From Microbacterium sp. CFH 31415 (lineage in GTDB: Bacteria > Actinomycetota > Actinomycetes > Actinomycetales > Microbacteriaceae), in contig NZ_JAKYXC010000009.1 of assembly GCF_022538185.1 (NCBI RefSeq), forward strand, positions 186,001 to 250,000: a stretch of DNA of 64,000 nucleotides, read 5' to 3'. The notes below the pieces were generated by a model, which did no database searches, had not been told where the DNA came from, and saw only the letters and a program-made list of their open reading frames with translations. The position numbers and the translations under genes were made by a program. Of the stretch, positions 55,717 through 63,952 are shown in pieces; the first letter of the stretch is position 1, and the number at the start of each line of letters is the position of its first letter.

Positions 55717-56192
55717 GCGGCAAGGGCGCTCCCCAGGCTGTCGAGACCGTCGACGCCTCCGGTCTCGACGTCGTCGTGATCGCCGGCATGTGGCACGACG
55801 TGATCACCGACGGCCTCATCGCCGGCGCGAAGCGTGCTCTCGATTCCGCCGGGGCGACGTGGCGCCTGGTGCGCGTCCCCGGATCGTTCGAGCTGCCCGT
55901 CGCCGCGAAGACCGCGCTCGAGGCGGGGGCCGACGCGGTCGTCGCGCTCGGCGTGATCATCCGCGGCGGCACACCCCACTTCGAGTTCGTGTCCTCGGCG
56001 GCGACCGACGGCCTGACCCGCGTCGCGCTCGACACCGGCAAGCCGGTCGGCTTCGGCGTGCTCACGCTCGACGACGAGGCCCAGGGCATCGCGCGCGCCG
56101 GCTTCGCCGACTCCGAGGAGGACAAGGGCAGGGAAGCAGCGGATGCGGCGATCCGCACGGCTCTGGTGCTCCGCGAGCTGCGCGCCGGCTGA
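55713..56192 (+). CDS. ribH: 6,7-dimethyl-8-ribityllumazine synthase
   Basis: A 159-aa lumazine synthase. It has VIAGMWHDVITDGLIAGAK, the VPGSFELPVAAKTA loop, ALGVIIRGGTPHFEFV with the catalytic His, and FGVLTLDDEAQ. It joins the pyrimidine and C4 units to form dimethylribityllumazine. GTG start overlapping the ribBA stop; last gene of the operon. Confidence 0.95.
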   Translation: MSGKGAPQAVETVDASGLDVVVIAGMWHDVITDGLIAGAKRALDSAGATWRLVRVPGSFELPVAAKTALEAGADAVVALGVIIRGGTPHFEFVSSAATDGLTRVALDTGKPVGFGVLTLDDEAQGIARAGFADSEEDKGREAADAAIRTALVLRELRAG

Positions 56193-56296
56193 CCGGCCCG
56201 GTCACCTGCGACCACCGTCGCCCATCGATCTGCGCGATGCCGAACCGGTGAGCCCCGGTGAGGCGCGCCTTGCTGGCGGTCGGGGCGCGACGGGCA

Positions 56297-56302
56297 TACC
56301 GT
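56297..56302 (+). promoter_or_regulatory. Leaderless-type -10 for the small membrane protein
   Basis: TACCGT, 7 nt, then ATG at 56310. This places the start at 56310 rather than the in-frame GTG at 56301, which overlaps the hexamer. Confidence 0.55.
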
Positions 56303-56309
56303 GACGTCC

Positions 56310-56663
56310 ATGGAGTTCCTTCGCCACCTCGTCCTGCTGTTCCACCTCGTCGGGTTCGCGATCCTCTTCGGAGCGTGGGTCGTCGAACTCGTCAACGGGC
56401 ACCGCGGCATCACGCGCCTGATGCACTGGGGCCTTGCGATCGCCGGCGTCGCCGGGCTCATCCTGGCCGCGCCATGGGGCATCGACTACGACCTGAACTA
56501 CACCAAGATCGGTGTGAAGCTCGTGATCCTGCTGATCATCGGCGCCCTGCTCGGCATCGGTGCCGGCCGCCAGCGCAAGACCGGCTCGGTACCGCCGGCC
56601 ATCTTCTGGTCGATCGGCCTGCTCACGCTCGCCAACGCCGCGGTCGCCGTGCTCTGGCGCTGA
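56310..56663 (+). CDS. Small four-helix membrane protein
   Basis: A 117-aa, highly hydrophobic protein with about four membrane segments (MEFLRHLVLLFHLVGFAILFG start; LMHWGLAIAGVAGLIL; VKLVILLIIGALLG; C-terminal helix). Conserved His and Gly-rich helices resemble small integral membrane proteins of unknown function. It lies between the rib operon and a MHS transporter. Confidence 0.8.
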   Translation: MEFLRHLVLLFHLVGFAILFGAWVVELVNGHRGITRLMHWGLAIAGVAGLILAAPWGIDYDLNYTKIGVKLVILLIIGALLGIGAGRQRKTGSVPPAIFWSIGLLTLANAAVAVLWR

Positions 56664-56683
56664 GCCGGAAGCAGACAACCCAT

Positions 56684-56720
56684 CGATCGGATGCCGCGGC
56701 CCGGCCGCGGCATCCGATCG
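56684..56720 (+). terminator. Large nested hairpin after the small membrane protein
   Basis: CGATCGGATGCCGCGG (56684-56699) and CCGCGGCATCCGATCG (56705-56720) form a perfect 16-bp stem. A weaker outer stem (CCGGAAG...GACA with TGTCTTCCGG) extends it to ~70 bp. Nothing else is seen in this 244-bp gap except a possible -10 TAGGGT near 56766. Confidence 0.65.
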
Positions 56721-56907
56721 CTGTCTTCCGGCGGCAGCCGCCGCCTCGTACCGCTGCACGCGGGTTAGGGTTGTTCTTCGGAGTCGGGTGATCAGTCCCG
56801 GCTCCCGGTGACCCAGTGCAGAGCCGCCTGATGCGTCACCCTGCGTCGAGCGCCTGCCCACCACTCGTCCCACGAGGATGCTCCGCTTCGCGCTCCACAG
56901 GTATTGA

Positions 56908-58365
56908 ATGTCTTCCCCCACTGCATCCGCACCCTCCCCCACGACCACCCCCGCGAATCCCCGTTCGAGGGTCATCACCGCAAGCCTGGTCGGCACGACG
57001 ATCGAGTTCTACGACTTCTACGTCTACGCGACCGCCGCCGTGCTGGTCTTCCCGATCCTCTTCTTCCCCACCGGGAACGAGACCACCGCGCTGCTCGCCT
57101 CGTTCGGCGTGTTCGGTGCGGCCATGGTGGCCCGCCCCTTGGGCGCCGTCGTCTTCGGGCACTTCGGCGACAAGTTCGGCCGAAAGGCGACGCTCGTCGC
57201 CTCGCTGCTCACGATGGGCATCGCGACCTTCCTCATCGGATTCCTGCCCACGTTCAACGAGATCGGCCTCTGGGCCGCGCTCCTCCTGCTCATCCTCCGC
57301 CTCGCGCAGGGCTTCGCCCTCGGCGGCGAGTGGTCGGGAGCCGCGCTGGTAGCGACCGAGAACGCGCCGGCCGGCAAGCGCGCCTGGTACGGCACGTTCC
57401 CCCAGCTGGGCGCCCCGCTCGGCTTCATCATCGCCAACACGATCTTCCTGCTGATCAACTTCGCCCTCCCGCACCCCGAGGGCGCCGCTCAGCGCTCCGA
57501 GGCCTTTCTCGCGTGGGGGTGGCGCGTGCCGTTCCTGTTCTCCGCCGTCATGGTGATCATCGGCCTCTGGGTGCGTCTGCGCCTGGTCGAGTCCGAGACG
57601 TTCACCAAGGCTGAGGCGAAGGGCGCGATCCGCAAGTTCCCGCTGGGCGAGACCATCCGCAAGCACTGGTGGCAGCTCATCCTCGGCACGTTCATCATGC
57701 TGGCGACCTACGTGCTCTTCTACCTGATGACGAGCTTCACGCTGTCGTACGGCACGAAGGCGGCGACCGAGACGGCCCGGTCAGCCGCCGAGGCGGCCGG
57801 CACACCGTTCGACGCCGCGACGTACATTCCCGGACTCGGCTTCGGCTACACCGACTTCGTCATCATGCAGATCATCGGCGTGGTGTTCTTCGGCATCTTC
57901 ACGCTGCTGTCCGGCCCCGTCGCCGACGCGATCGGGCGCCGCAAGCTCCTGCTCTGGGTGACGGCCGCGATCGCGGTGTTCGGCCTGACGTTCAACGTCT
58001 TCCTGCTGCCGCAGCTCGATCCGATGTTCACGGGCGCGCTCGTGCAGGCGTTCCTGATCTTCGGCTTCATGCTCATGGGCGCGACCTTCGGCCCGATGGG
58101 GGCGATCCTGCCGGAGCTCTTCCCGACGAACGTCCGCTACACCGGATCGGCGATCTCGTACAACGTGTCGTCCATCCTCGGTGCCGCGCTCGCGCCGATC
58201 GTCGCCGTCGCCCTGTGGGCGGCGACTGGCGGCCAGCCGTGGCTGGTCGGCGTCTATCTCACCGGCTCCGCCGTGCTGACGATCATCGCGCTGGCGCTCT
58301 CGAAGGAGACCAAGGACGTCGATTACGACGACAACCTCGGTCTCGGCGAGACCGGCTCGCTGTAG
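56908..58365 (+). CDS. MHS-family MFS transporter
   Basis: A 485-aa carrier of the metabolite:H+ symporter family (ShiA/KgtP/ProP-like). It begins with VGTTIEFYDFYVYATAAVLVFP, has the loop 2-3 signature FGHFGDKFGRKATL, RLAQGFALGGEWSGAALVATENAP, and twelve membrane segments. Members import dicarboxylates, shikimate, proline or betaine with protons; the substrate here is unknown. Start ATG 56908; no strong ribosome site. Convergent with the ABC permease downstream. Confidence 0.9.
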   Translation: MSSPTASAPSPTTTPANPRSRVITASLVGTTIEFYDFYVYATAAVLVFPILFFPTGNETTALLASFGVFGAAMVARPLGAVVFGHFGDKFGRKATLVASLLTMGIATFLIGFLPTFNEIGLWAALLLLILRLAQGFALGGEWSGAALVATENAPAGKRAWYGTFPQLGAPLGFIIANTIFLLINFALPHPEGAAQRSEAFLAWGWRVPFLFSAVMVIIGLWVRLRLVESETFTKAEAKGAIRKFPLGETIRKHWWQLILGTFIMLATYVLFYLMTSFTLSYGTKAATETARSAAEAAGTPFDAATYIPGLGFGYTDFVIMQIIGVVFFGIFTLLSGPVADAIGRRKLLLWVTAAIAVFGLTFNVFLLPQLDPMFTGALVQAFLIFGFMLMGATFGPMGAILPELFPTNVRYTGSAISYNVSSILGAALAPIVAVALWAATGGQPWLVGVYLTGSAVLTIIALALSKETKDVDYDDNLGLGETGSL

Positions 58366-58381
58366 CGCCAGTAACAGACGA

Positions 58382-58418
58382 GCGGATGCCGCGGCCCTGC
58401 GTGGGCCGCGGCATCCGC
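58382..58418. terminator. Perfect 16-bp-stem hairpin between convergent genes
   Basis: GCGGATGCCGCGGCCC, a TGCGT loop, then GGGCCGCGGCATCCGC. It is 16 bp after the MHS transporter stop and symmetric, so it would act on transcripts from both sides. Confidence 0.7.
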
Positions 58419-58439
58419 TGTCTTCGTGTCGGTGCTCGT

Positions 58440-58512
58440 CGCTCGCGCTGCCGTTTCCTGCAAGCGCTGCCGCCGGAGCGCGCAACTTTTGCAGGAAACG
58501 GGCGCGCGAGCG
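58440..58512. repeat. Multi-tiered inverted repeat
   Basis: Outer arms CGCTCGCGC (58440) and GCGCGAGCG (58504), middle arms CCGTTTCCTGCAA (58451) and TTGCAGGAAACGG (58489), inner GCGCT/AGCGC. All arms are perfect. The layout is like the 77-bp elements but the sequence is different. Confidence 0.8.
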
Positions 58513-58690
58513 CACGGTGGAGCGCGATCCCCGTCTCTGGCGGAGACAAGGAGCACAGGACAAGGCACTGATAGCCGCGACGACCCGGTGCCGGTTCACG
58601 AGAGGCCGACGTGGGCATGCGTGCCCGGCACTCCGAGCGACGGCGTGACGACCGAACCGCAGTGCGGGAAGTGATCCCGACCGTACGACG

Positions 58691-59515
58691 TCAGTCCAGG
58701 AAGAGGGCGCGAAGGCGCTTCGTGGTGAAGACCAAGCCGATGCCGATCATGACGACGAAGTAGAGCACGTGCCACCACATCTCGGGCGTGAGGATGCCCG
58801 TCGTGAGACCGCGCACGAGCTCGACGCCGTGCCAGAGCGGGAAGGCCATGATGACGTGCTGAATCCACTCGGGGTAGACCGAGATCGGGTACAGCGTCGC
58901 CGAGAACAGGAACATCGGCAGCAGCACGAAGTTGATCCAGTCCATGTGCTGGAAGGTCTTCATGTAGCTCGTCACCGCCATGCCGAGGCTCGCGAAGCCG
59001 AACGCGATGAGGAGCACGGCGGGGATCGCCAGAATGGCCGTCCACGCGAGGTTGAGCCCGAGGATCTGCATGATGATCATGAAGCCCGTCGCGTAGAGCA
59101 GGCCGCGCAGCAAGGCGTACATGATCTCGCCGAGCGCCACATCGAGCGGGCCGAGCGACGTCGCCAGCATGCCCTCGTAGAGCTTGCCGTAGTTCAGCTT
59201 GAAGAACACGTTCCACGTGGAGTCGTAGATCGCGCCGTTCATCGCCGAGACAGCCAGCAGCGCCGGTGCGATGAACGCCGCATACGAGACCTGGGCGCCG
59301 CTCGACGTCTCGACGTCTCCGATGATCGAGCCCAGCCCGATGCCCATCGATGCGAGGTAGAACACCGGCTCGAAGAAGCCCGAGAGGACGACGATCCAGC
59401 TCGACGAACGCGCCGCGATGAGCCCCCGCTGCACCACGGAGTGGGGGTTGCCCGCCCACAGCGCGCGCACGCCGCCGGCTCGGATGGGTGCTCCGGTCGC
59501 CGTCGCCACGCTCAC
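58691..59515 (-). CDS. ABC-2 type permease 2
   Basis: A 274-aa six-helix ABC-2 permease, with the conserved MFLFSATLYPISVYPEWIQHV region and LWHGVELVRGLTTG near the end, as in DrrB/NodJ. GTG start overlapping the preceding permease stop (GTGA). Third gene of a drug-type ABC exporter operon. Substrate unknown (a lipid, polyketide or polysaccharide is possible). Confidence 0.9.
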   Translation of the reverse strand: MSVATATGAPIRAGGVRALWAGNPHSVVQRGLIAARSSSWIVVLSGFFEPVFYLASMGIGLGSIIGDVETSSGAQVSYAAFIAPALLAVSAMNGAIYDSTWNVFFKLNYGKLYEGMLATSLGPLDVALGEIMYALLRGLLYATGFMIIMQILGLNLAWTAILAIPAVLLIAFGFASLGMAVTSYMKTFQHMDWINFVLLPMFLFSATLYPISVYPEWIQHVIMAFPLWHGVELVRGLTTGILTPEMWWHVLYFVVMIGIGLVFTTKRLRALFLD

Positions 59516-60432
59516 TTCGCGAGCCTCCGTTCGAACAGCCGGCGGCCGACGACGAGTCCGCCGATCGCCAGGGCCAGCAGGTAGACCACGTGCACGACGA
59601 TCAGGGTCGGCGGCGACGGCTGGCCGTAGGTCACGACGCGACCGAGCTCGGTGGCGTGCCACAGCGGCGAGACCCAGCCGATCCACTCCAGCCAGTCGGG
59701 CAGCGCGCTGAGCGGATAGAACGTGCCCGAGAACAGGAACATCGGCATGAAGACGAATCGCTGCACGAGGGCGAACTGACCCTTGTCGTCTTCGATCGAT
59801 GCGGCGTACGCGAGCAGCGGCGTGCCGAACGAGAGCCCGCCGAGCAGCGCGATGAAGATCGCCAGCCACGCCGTGCCAGGGCGCGTCGCGTCGGGCTGCA
59901 GCCACGCGAAGAACAGCACGATGAAGAGGAAGTAGAGCACCACCGTCACGCCCATGCGGGCGGCGGCGCCGGCGACGACGCCGTTGGCGATCTGCCCCGA
60001 AGACAGCGGCGAGGCGTTGAAGCCGTAGAAGTAGCGGCGCCACTTGAACCCGGCCATGACCGGATAGGTGAACTCCTCGGAGGCCACCGCGACGGCGGAC
60101 GTCATGAGCAGGGCCGGCGCCACGAACACCAGGTACGGAACCTGCTGTCCTCCCACGTCGATGGGCGCGTCGATGAGGGCCGCGAGCCCGACCGCGAGCC
60201 CGAGGAGATAGAGCACGGGCTGCCCGAGCGCGCCGATGATGATCGTCCAGCCGTAGGCGCGCATCGCGCGCACCATGTGCTCGGTGACGTAGAAAGTGCC
60301 GAGGCCGCGGGGCTTGCGACCCCACTCCATCGCCTCGGCGCGAAGCTCGTCGAGGCTCGCGTCGGTGGTGACAGCGGTGTGCGGCGGGTGCGGCATCCGC
60401 CCGCCGTCATCGGGAGGAAGTGCGCCGCTCAT
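59512..60432 (-). CDS. ABC-2 type permease 1
   Basis: A 306-aa permease with six membrane segments and the motif MFLFSGTFYPLSALPDWLEWIGWVSPLWHATEL, homologous to the next permease. The first ~45 residues are soluble. It starts in the ATPase stop (ATGA). The pair probably forms a heterodimeric channel. Confidence 0.9.
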   Translation of the reverse strand: MSGALPPDDGGRMPHPPHTAVTTDASLDELRAEAMEWGRKPRGLGTFYVTEHMVRAMRAYGWTIIIGALGQPVLYLLGLAVGLAALIDAPIDVGGQQVPYLVFVAPALLMTSAVAVASEEFTYPVMAGFKWRRYFYGFNASPLSSGQIANGVVAGAAARMGVTVVLYFLFIVLFFAWLQPDATRPGTAWLAIFIALLGGLSFGTPLLAYAASIEDDKGQFALVQRFVFMPMFLFSGTFYPLSALPDWLEWIGWVSPLWHATELGRVVTYGQPSPPTLIVVHVVYLLALAIGGLVVGRRLFERRLAK

Positions 60433-61370
60433 TCGATCAGCGACCGTCCGGTGAGACGCAGGAAGACGTCTTCGAGGCTCGAGCGGCGCACGAGGCTCGT
60501 GACAGGATGCAGTCCGCGCTGGGTCACTTGCTCGAGCGCCGCCTCGCCGTCGCCGGCGTAGACGAGCACCCGGTCGGGCAGCACCTCGACGCGGTCCCCG
60601 ATGCCCTGCAGCTGCGGGGCGACCTGCTCGTTGCGGTCGGAGCCGAAGCGCACCTCGAGCACTTCGCGACTGGAGTGGTCGCGGATGAGCGAGGCCGGCG
60701 TGCCCTCGGCCATGATGCGCCCCTTGTCGACCACGATCAGGCGGTCGCAGAGCTGCTCGGCCTCGTCCATGTAGTGCGTCGTGAGCACGAGGGTGGTGCC
60801 GCGCTCCTTGAGCCGGAACAGGCGATCCCACAGCACGTGGCGGGCCTGCGGGTCGAGGCCCGTGGTCGGCTCGTCGAGCAGCAGGATGCGCGGGTCGTTG
60901 ATCAGGCCGCGCGCGATCGTCAGGCGTCGCTTCATGCCGCCCGAGAGTGCGTCGACCTTGCTCTTGGCCTTGTCTTCGAGCGCGGCGAACGCGAGCAGCT
61001 CGTCGGCCTTCTGTGCGCAGACTTTTCCGGGCAGGCCGAAGTACCGGCCGTAGATGTAGAGGTTCTCGCGGGCGTTCAGCTCGCCGTCGAGGTTGTCCTG
61101 CTGCGGCACGACGCCGAGCCGGGACCGGATCTCGGGCCCGTAGCGGTCGGGATCGAGCCCGAGGATCGACAGGTCGCCGTCGGTGCGCGTCGACACCGCG
61201 CCGATCATCTTCATCGTCGTGGACTTGCCCGCTCCATTGGGCCCGAGGAGGCCGAACGACTCGCCTGGAGCCACCTCGAACGACAGGCCGTCGACAGCCA
61301 GGAAGTCGGGCTTTCCTTTGACCTTGTAGGCCTTGACGAGGTTCTTCGCATCGATCACGGGGGCAGGCAC
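60429..61370 (-). CDS. ABC-2 exporter ATPase (NodI/DrrA-like)
   Basis: A 313-aa ATPase. It has Walker A LGPNGAGKST, Q-loop PQQDNLDGELNARENL, signature LSGGMKRRL, Walker B ILLLDEPTTGLD and H-loop TTHYMDEAE, with a C-terminal ~90-residue DUF4162-like tail. GTG start 6 nt from TAGGGT. First gene of the three-gene operon; divergent from the HTH-ABC exporter operon. Confidence 0.94.
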   Translation of the reverse strand: MPAPVIDAKNLVKAYKVKGKPDFLAVDGLSFEVAPGESFGLLGPNGAGKSTTMKMIGAVSTRTDGDLSILGLDPDRYGPEIRSRLGVVPQQDNLDGELNARENLYIYGRYFGLPGKVCAQKADELLAFAALEDKAKSKVDALSGGMKRRLTIARGLINDPRILLLDEPTTGLDPQARHVLWDRLFRLKERGTTLVLTTHYMDEAEQLCDRLIVVDKGRIMAEGTPASLIRDHSSREVLEVRFGSDRNEQVAPQLQGIGDRVEVLPDRVLVYAGDGEAALEQVTQRGLHPVTSLVRRSSLEDVFLRLTGRSLIE

Positions 61371-61376
61371 CGGACA

Positions 61377-61382
61377 ACCCTA
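61377..61382 (-). promoter_or_regulatory. Leaderless-type -10 for the ABC-2 ATPase
   Basis: TAGGGT (minus strand), 6 nt (TGTCCG), then GTG at 61370. Confidence 0.6.
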
Positions 61383-61513
61383 ACCCCGCGCGCGGACACC
61401 CACACACGGGTCCGCAGTCAGGCGACTCGCCGACCTTCGCGCGCCGCCCGAAGATCCCGTGCGGCGTGTCTCATCACGGAGGAACGCGCAACCCGGCCGC
61501 ACCACCCACCGAC

Positions 61514-61558
61514 GTCAACGTATGTTGACAACCCGGGAACGCGTCAACTACTGTTGAC
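61514..61558 (+). promoter_or_regulatory. Promoter with two GTCAAC-N4-GTTGAC operators
   Basis: GTCAAC-GTAT-GTTGAC (61514-61529) and GTCAAC-TACT-GTTGAC (61543-61558), 29 bp centre to centre. A near-consensus TTGACA (61525-61530), an 18-bp spacer and TACTGT (61549-61554) form a promoter. The operators overlap the -35 and -10, so a bound repressor would block it. Confidence 0.75.
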
Positions 61559-61601
61559 GCGGGATGCCCGCCCCCGAGGCATCCCTCACCGAAGGAGACC
61601 C

Positions 61602-61817
61602 GTGAGCGGCGACGACCTGCGCATCCTCATCGGCTCGGCCCCCGAGCGCGAGCCCATCGCCGAGCTGCACCGGCTCGCCGACGTGCGCCGTGAACTGGCC
61701 CGCGCCGAAGAGGTGCAGGTACGCAAGGCGCGCAACCTCGGGTACTCCTGGCAGGCGATCGCCGGCGCCCTGGGCGTGACGAAGCAGGCCGTCCACAGGA
61801 AGTACGGTCGAAGGTGA
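61602..61817 (+). CDS. Small helix-turn-helix protein
   Basis: A 71-aa protein from a GTG with GAAGGAG 6 nt upstream. The C-terminal half is a helix-turn-helix of the sigma/HTH_23 type (SWQAIAGALGVTKQAVHRKYG); the N-terminal half is charged and helical, suitable for dimerisation. It is likely the regulator that binds the two upstream palindromes, and its stop overlaps the in-frame GTG at 61814 of the exporter gene. Too small for an effector domain. Confidence 0.8.
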   Translation: MSGDDLRILIGSAPEREPIAELHRLADVRRELARAEEVQVRKARNLGYSWQAIAGALGVTKQAVHRKYGRR

Positions 61818-61843
61818 CCCCCACGCACGAACGAGGTACCGCC

Positions 61844-63820
61844 ATGCCCTCCGCCGAACTCGACGACGCGACCGCCCCCGCCCCCACCCTCGCGGCCGCG
61901 CCGACCCACGGCCGCCCCGGACGCGGCCGCCGGCGCACGAACGACGACGGCCCCCGCGCGACCTTCGGCCAGCTGCTGCCGTTCCTCTTCGAGCACAAGC
62001 GCACGCTCGTCGTGGTCGCGGTGCTGAGCGTTCTGAGCGCGGTGGCGATGCTCGCGCAGCCGCTGCTCGTCGGCCTGGTGATCGAGCGGGTGCAGAACAG
62101 CCTGCCGCTCGGAATGCTGCTGTGGGCCCTCGTCGGATTCGTCATCGCCGCCTCGCTCATCTCGGGCTGGCAGCACTACCTGCTGCAGCGCACCGGCACC
62201 GCCGTCGTCTACTCGAGCCGGCGCAAGCTCATCGCGCGCATCTTCCACCTGCCCGTCAGCGAGTTCGACGCCCGCCGCACCGGCGACCTCGTGTCGCGCG
62301 TCGGCAGCGACACGACACTGCTCTACGCAGTGCTCACCCAGGGGCTCGCCGACGCGATCGGCAACGCGCTGCTCTTCGTCGGCGCCCTCATCGCGATGGC
62401 CCTCATCGACTGGGTGCTGCTCGCCCTGATCGTGCTCGTGATCGGGATCTCGGTGCTCGCGGTCACGGCGCTCAGCGGACGCATCCGCACCGCCTCCACC
62501 GAGCAGCAGGAGAAGGTCGGCGAACTGGCGTCCGGCGTGGAGCGCGCCGTCGGCTCGATCCGCACCGTGCGCGCCTCGGGCGCGACGGAGCGGGAGGTGT
62601 CAGCGGTCACCGAGCGCGCGACCGAGGCGTACGGGGTCGGCGTGCGCATCGCGAAGGTGTCGGCGCTGGTCGTGCCGATCGCCGGCATCGCCCTGCAGGT
62701 CTCGCTCCTGGTCGTCATCGGGCTCGGCGGCTACCGCGTCGCCTCCGGCGCCATCGGCATCGCCAGCCTCGTGACCTTCATCATGTTCCTCTTCATGCTG
62801 ATCGCGCCGCTCGGCTCGTTCTTCGGCGCCATCACATCGGTCAATCAGGCCCTCGGCGCGCTCGGGCGCATCCAGGAGGTGCTCGACCTTCCGACCGAGT
62901 CGCAGGACGACGAGGCGATCGCCCGCGCCATCGAGCGATCGACGGATGCCGCGTCCCCTTCCGACACCCCTGCGATCGAGTTCCGCGACGTGCGCTTCCG
63001 CTACCCCGCAGCCGTCGTGGCGGCCCGCCGCGAGGCCGAGACGGAGGCCCTCGCGGTGCTCGAGAACGCGCACGTCGACGCGCGCGCGATCGTGCGCGAC
63101 GACGCATCCCTCGACGGAGCGCGGGAATCGGATGCCGCGGCCGAGGTGCTGCGCGGCGTATCGTTCTCGGTGCCCCGCGGCGCCCGGGTGGCGCTCGTCG
63201 GCCCGTCGGGCGCGGGCAAGAGCACGACGCTGGCGCTCATCGAGCGCTTCTACGACCCGACCGGCGGGGCGATCCTCCTGGAGGGGACGGACGTGCGCGC
63301 CCTCGACCGCACGGACCTGCGGGCCCGGCTGGGCTATGTGGAGCAGGACGCTCCGACCCTCGCCGGAACCATAGGCGACAACCTGCGCCTCGCCTCGCCC
63401 GACGCGACGGACGAGGAATGCGACGCGGTGCTGCGTGCGGTGAACCTCGGCGAGGTGCTCGACCGCAATCCCCTGGGCCTGGACGCTCCCGTCGGCGAGA
63501 GCGGAGTGATGCTGTCGGGCGGCGAACGCCAGCGCCTCGCGATCGCGCGGGCGCTGCTGGCCGCGCCGCCGATCCTGCTGCTCGACGAGTCGACCTCGTC
63601 GCTCGACGGCCTGAACGAGCAGCGCATGCGCGAGGCGATCGACGCGGTGGCCGCCGGCCGCACGCTCATCGTGATCGCGCACCGCCTGTCGACCGTCGTG
63701 GACAGCGACCACATCGTCGTGATGGAGCACGGCCGCGTGGTCGGAGAGGGCACGCATTCCGAGCTCGTCGCGTCGACCCCCCTCTACCGCGACCTCGCGA
63801 AGCACCAGCTCCTGGTGTGA
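61844..63820 (+). CDS. ABC exporter with fused membrane and ATPase domains
   Basis: About 658 aa: an Ala/Pro-rich N-terminus, six membrane segments (~50-330) and an ATPase domain with Walker A GPSGAGKSTT, signature LSGGERQRLAIARALL and Walker B ILLLDESTSSLDG. Family: MsbA/LmrA-like multidrug or lipid exporters. Between the first NBD strand (FRDVRFRYPA) and VLRGVSFSV there is an extra ~45-residue charged Ala-rich insert. I prefer the ATG at 61844 (GAGG 7 nt upstream) over GTG 61814, which overlaps the HTH stop. Confidence 0.92.
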   Translation: MPSAELDDATAPAPTLAAAPTHGRPGRGRRRTNDDGPRATFGQLLPFLFEHKRTLVVVAVLSVLSAVAMLAQPLLVGLVIERVQNSLPLGMLLWALVGFVIAASLISGWQHYLLQRTGTAVVYSSRRKLIARIFHLPVSEFDARRTGDLVSRVGSDTTLLYAVLTQGLADAIGNALLFVGALIAMALIDWVLLALIVLVIGISVLAVTALSGRIRTASTEQQEKVGELASGVERAVGSIRTVRASGATEREVSAVTERATEAYGVGVRIAKVSALVVPIAGIALQVSLLVVIGLGGYRVASGAIGIASLVTFIMFLFMLIAPLGSFFGAITSVNQALGALGRIQEVLDLPTESQDDEAIARAIERSTDAASPSDTPAIEFRDVRFRYPAAVVAARREAETEALAVLENAHVDARAIVRDDASLDGARESDAAAEVLRGVSFSVPRGARVALVGPSGAGKSTTLALIERFYDPTGGAILLEGTDVRALDRTDLRARLGYVEQDAPTLAGTIGDNLRLASPDATDEECDAVLRAVNLGEVLDRNPLGLDAPVGESGVMLSGGERQRLAIARALLAAPPILLLDESTSSLDGLNEQRMREAIDAVAAGRTLIVIAHRLSTVVDSDHIVVMEHGRVVGEGTHSELVASTPLYRDLAKHQLLV

Positions 63821-63898
63821 TCTGTCTCGGTCGACTGCGCCCGCCCCGAGCGCTCGGCTGAGTGTCGCGATCTCCCAGGAGAGACCACGGGGACAGGC

Positions 63899-63941
63899 GG
63901 ATGCCCCGGACCCGCCGCACAGGTGCGGGGCCGGGGCATCC
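63899..63941. terminator. Nested hairpin after the ABC exporter
   Basis: GGATGCCCCGG (63899-63909) pairs with CCGGGGCATCC (63931-63941). An inner CCGCAC/GTGCGG stem lies between them. It sits between the exporter and a minus-strand gene end. Confidence 0.65.
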
Positions 63942-63952
63942 TCCAAGACCGC

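Larger units (their letters stand above)
58366..58690. other. 325-bp convergent intergenic region with two hairpins
   Basis: No gene is evident. Hairpin 1 at 58382-58418: GCGGATGCCGCGGCCC / GGGCCGCGGCATCCGC with a 5-nt loop. Hairpin 2 at 58440-58512 is multi-tiered. A TCTGGCGGAGACA box at 58536 is shared with copies 2 and 3 of the 77-bp element. The remainder is unremarkable. Confidence 0.75.

Noticed and set aside
58533..58547. GTCTC-TGGCG-GAGAC as a stand-alone terminator.
   Set aside because: A stem of only 5 bp; more interesting as a box shared with the 77-bp elements.
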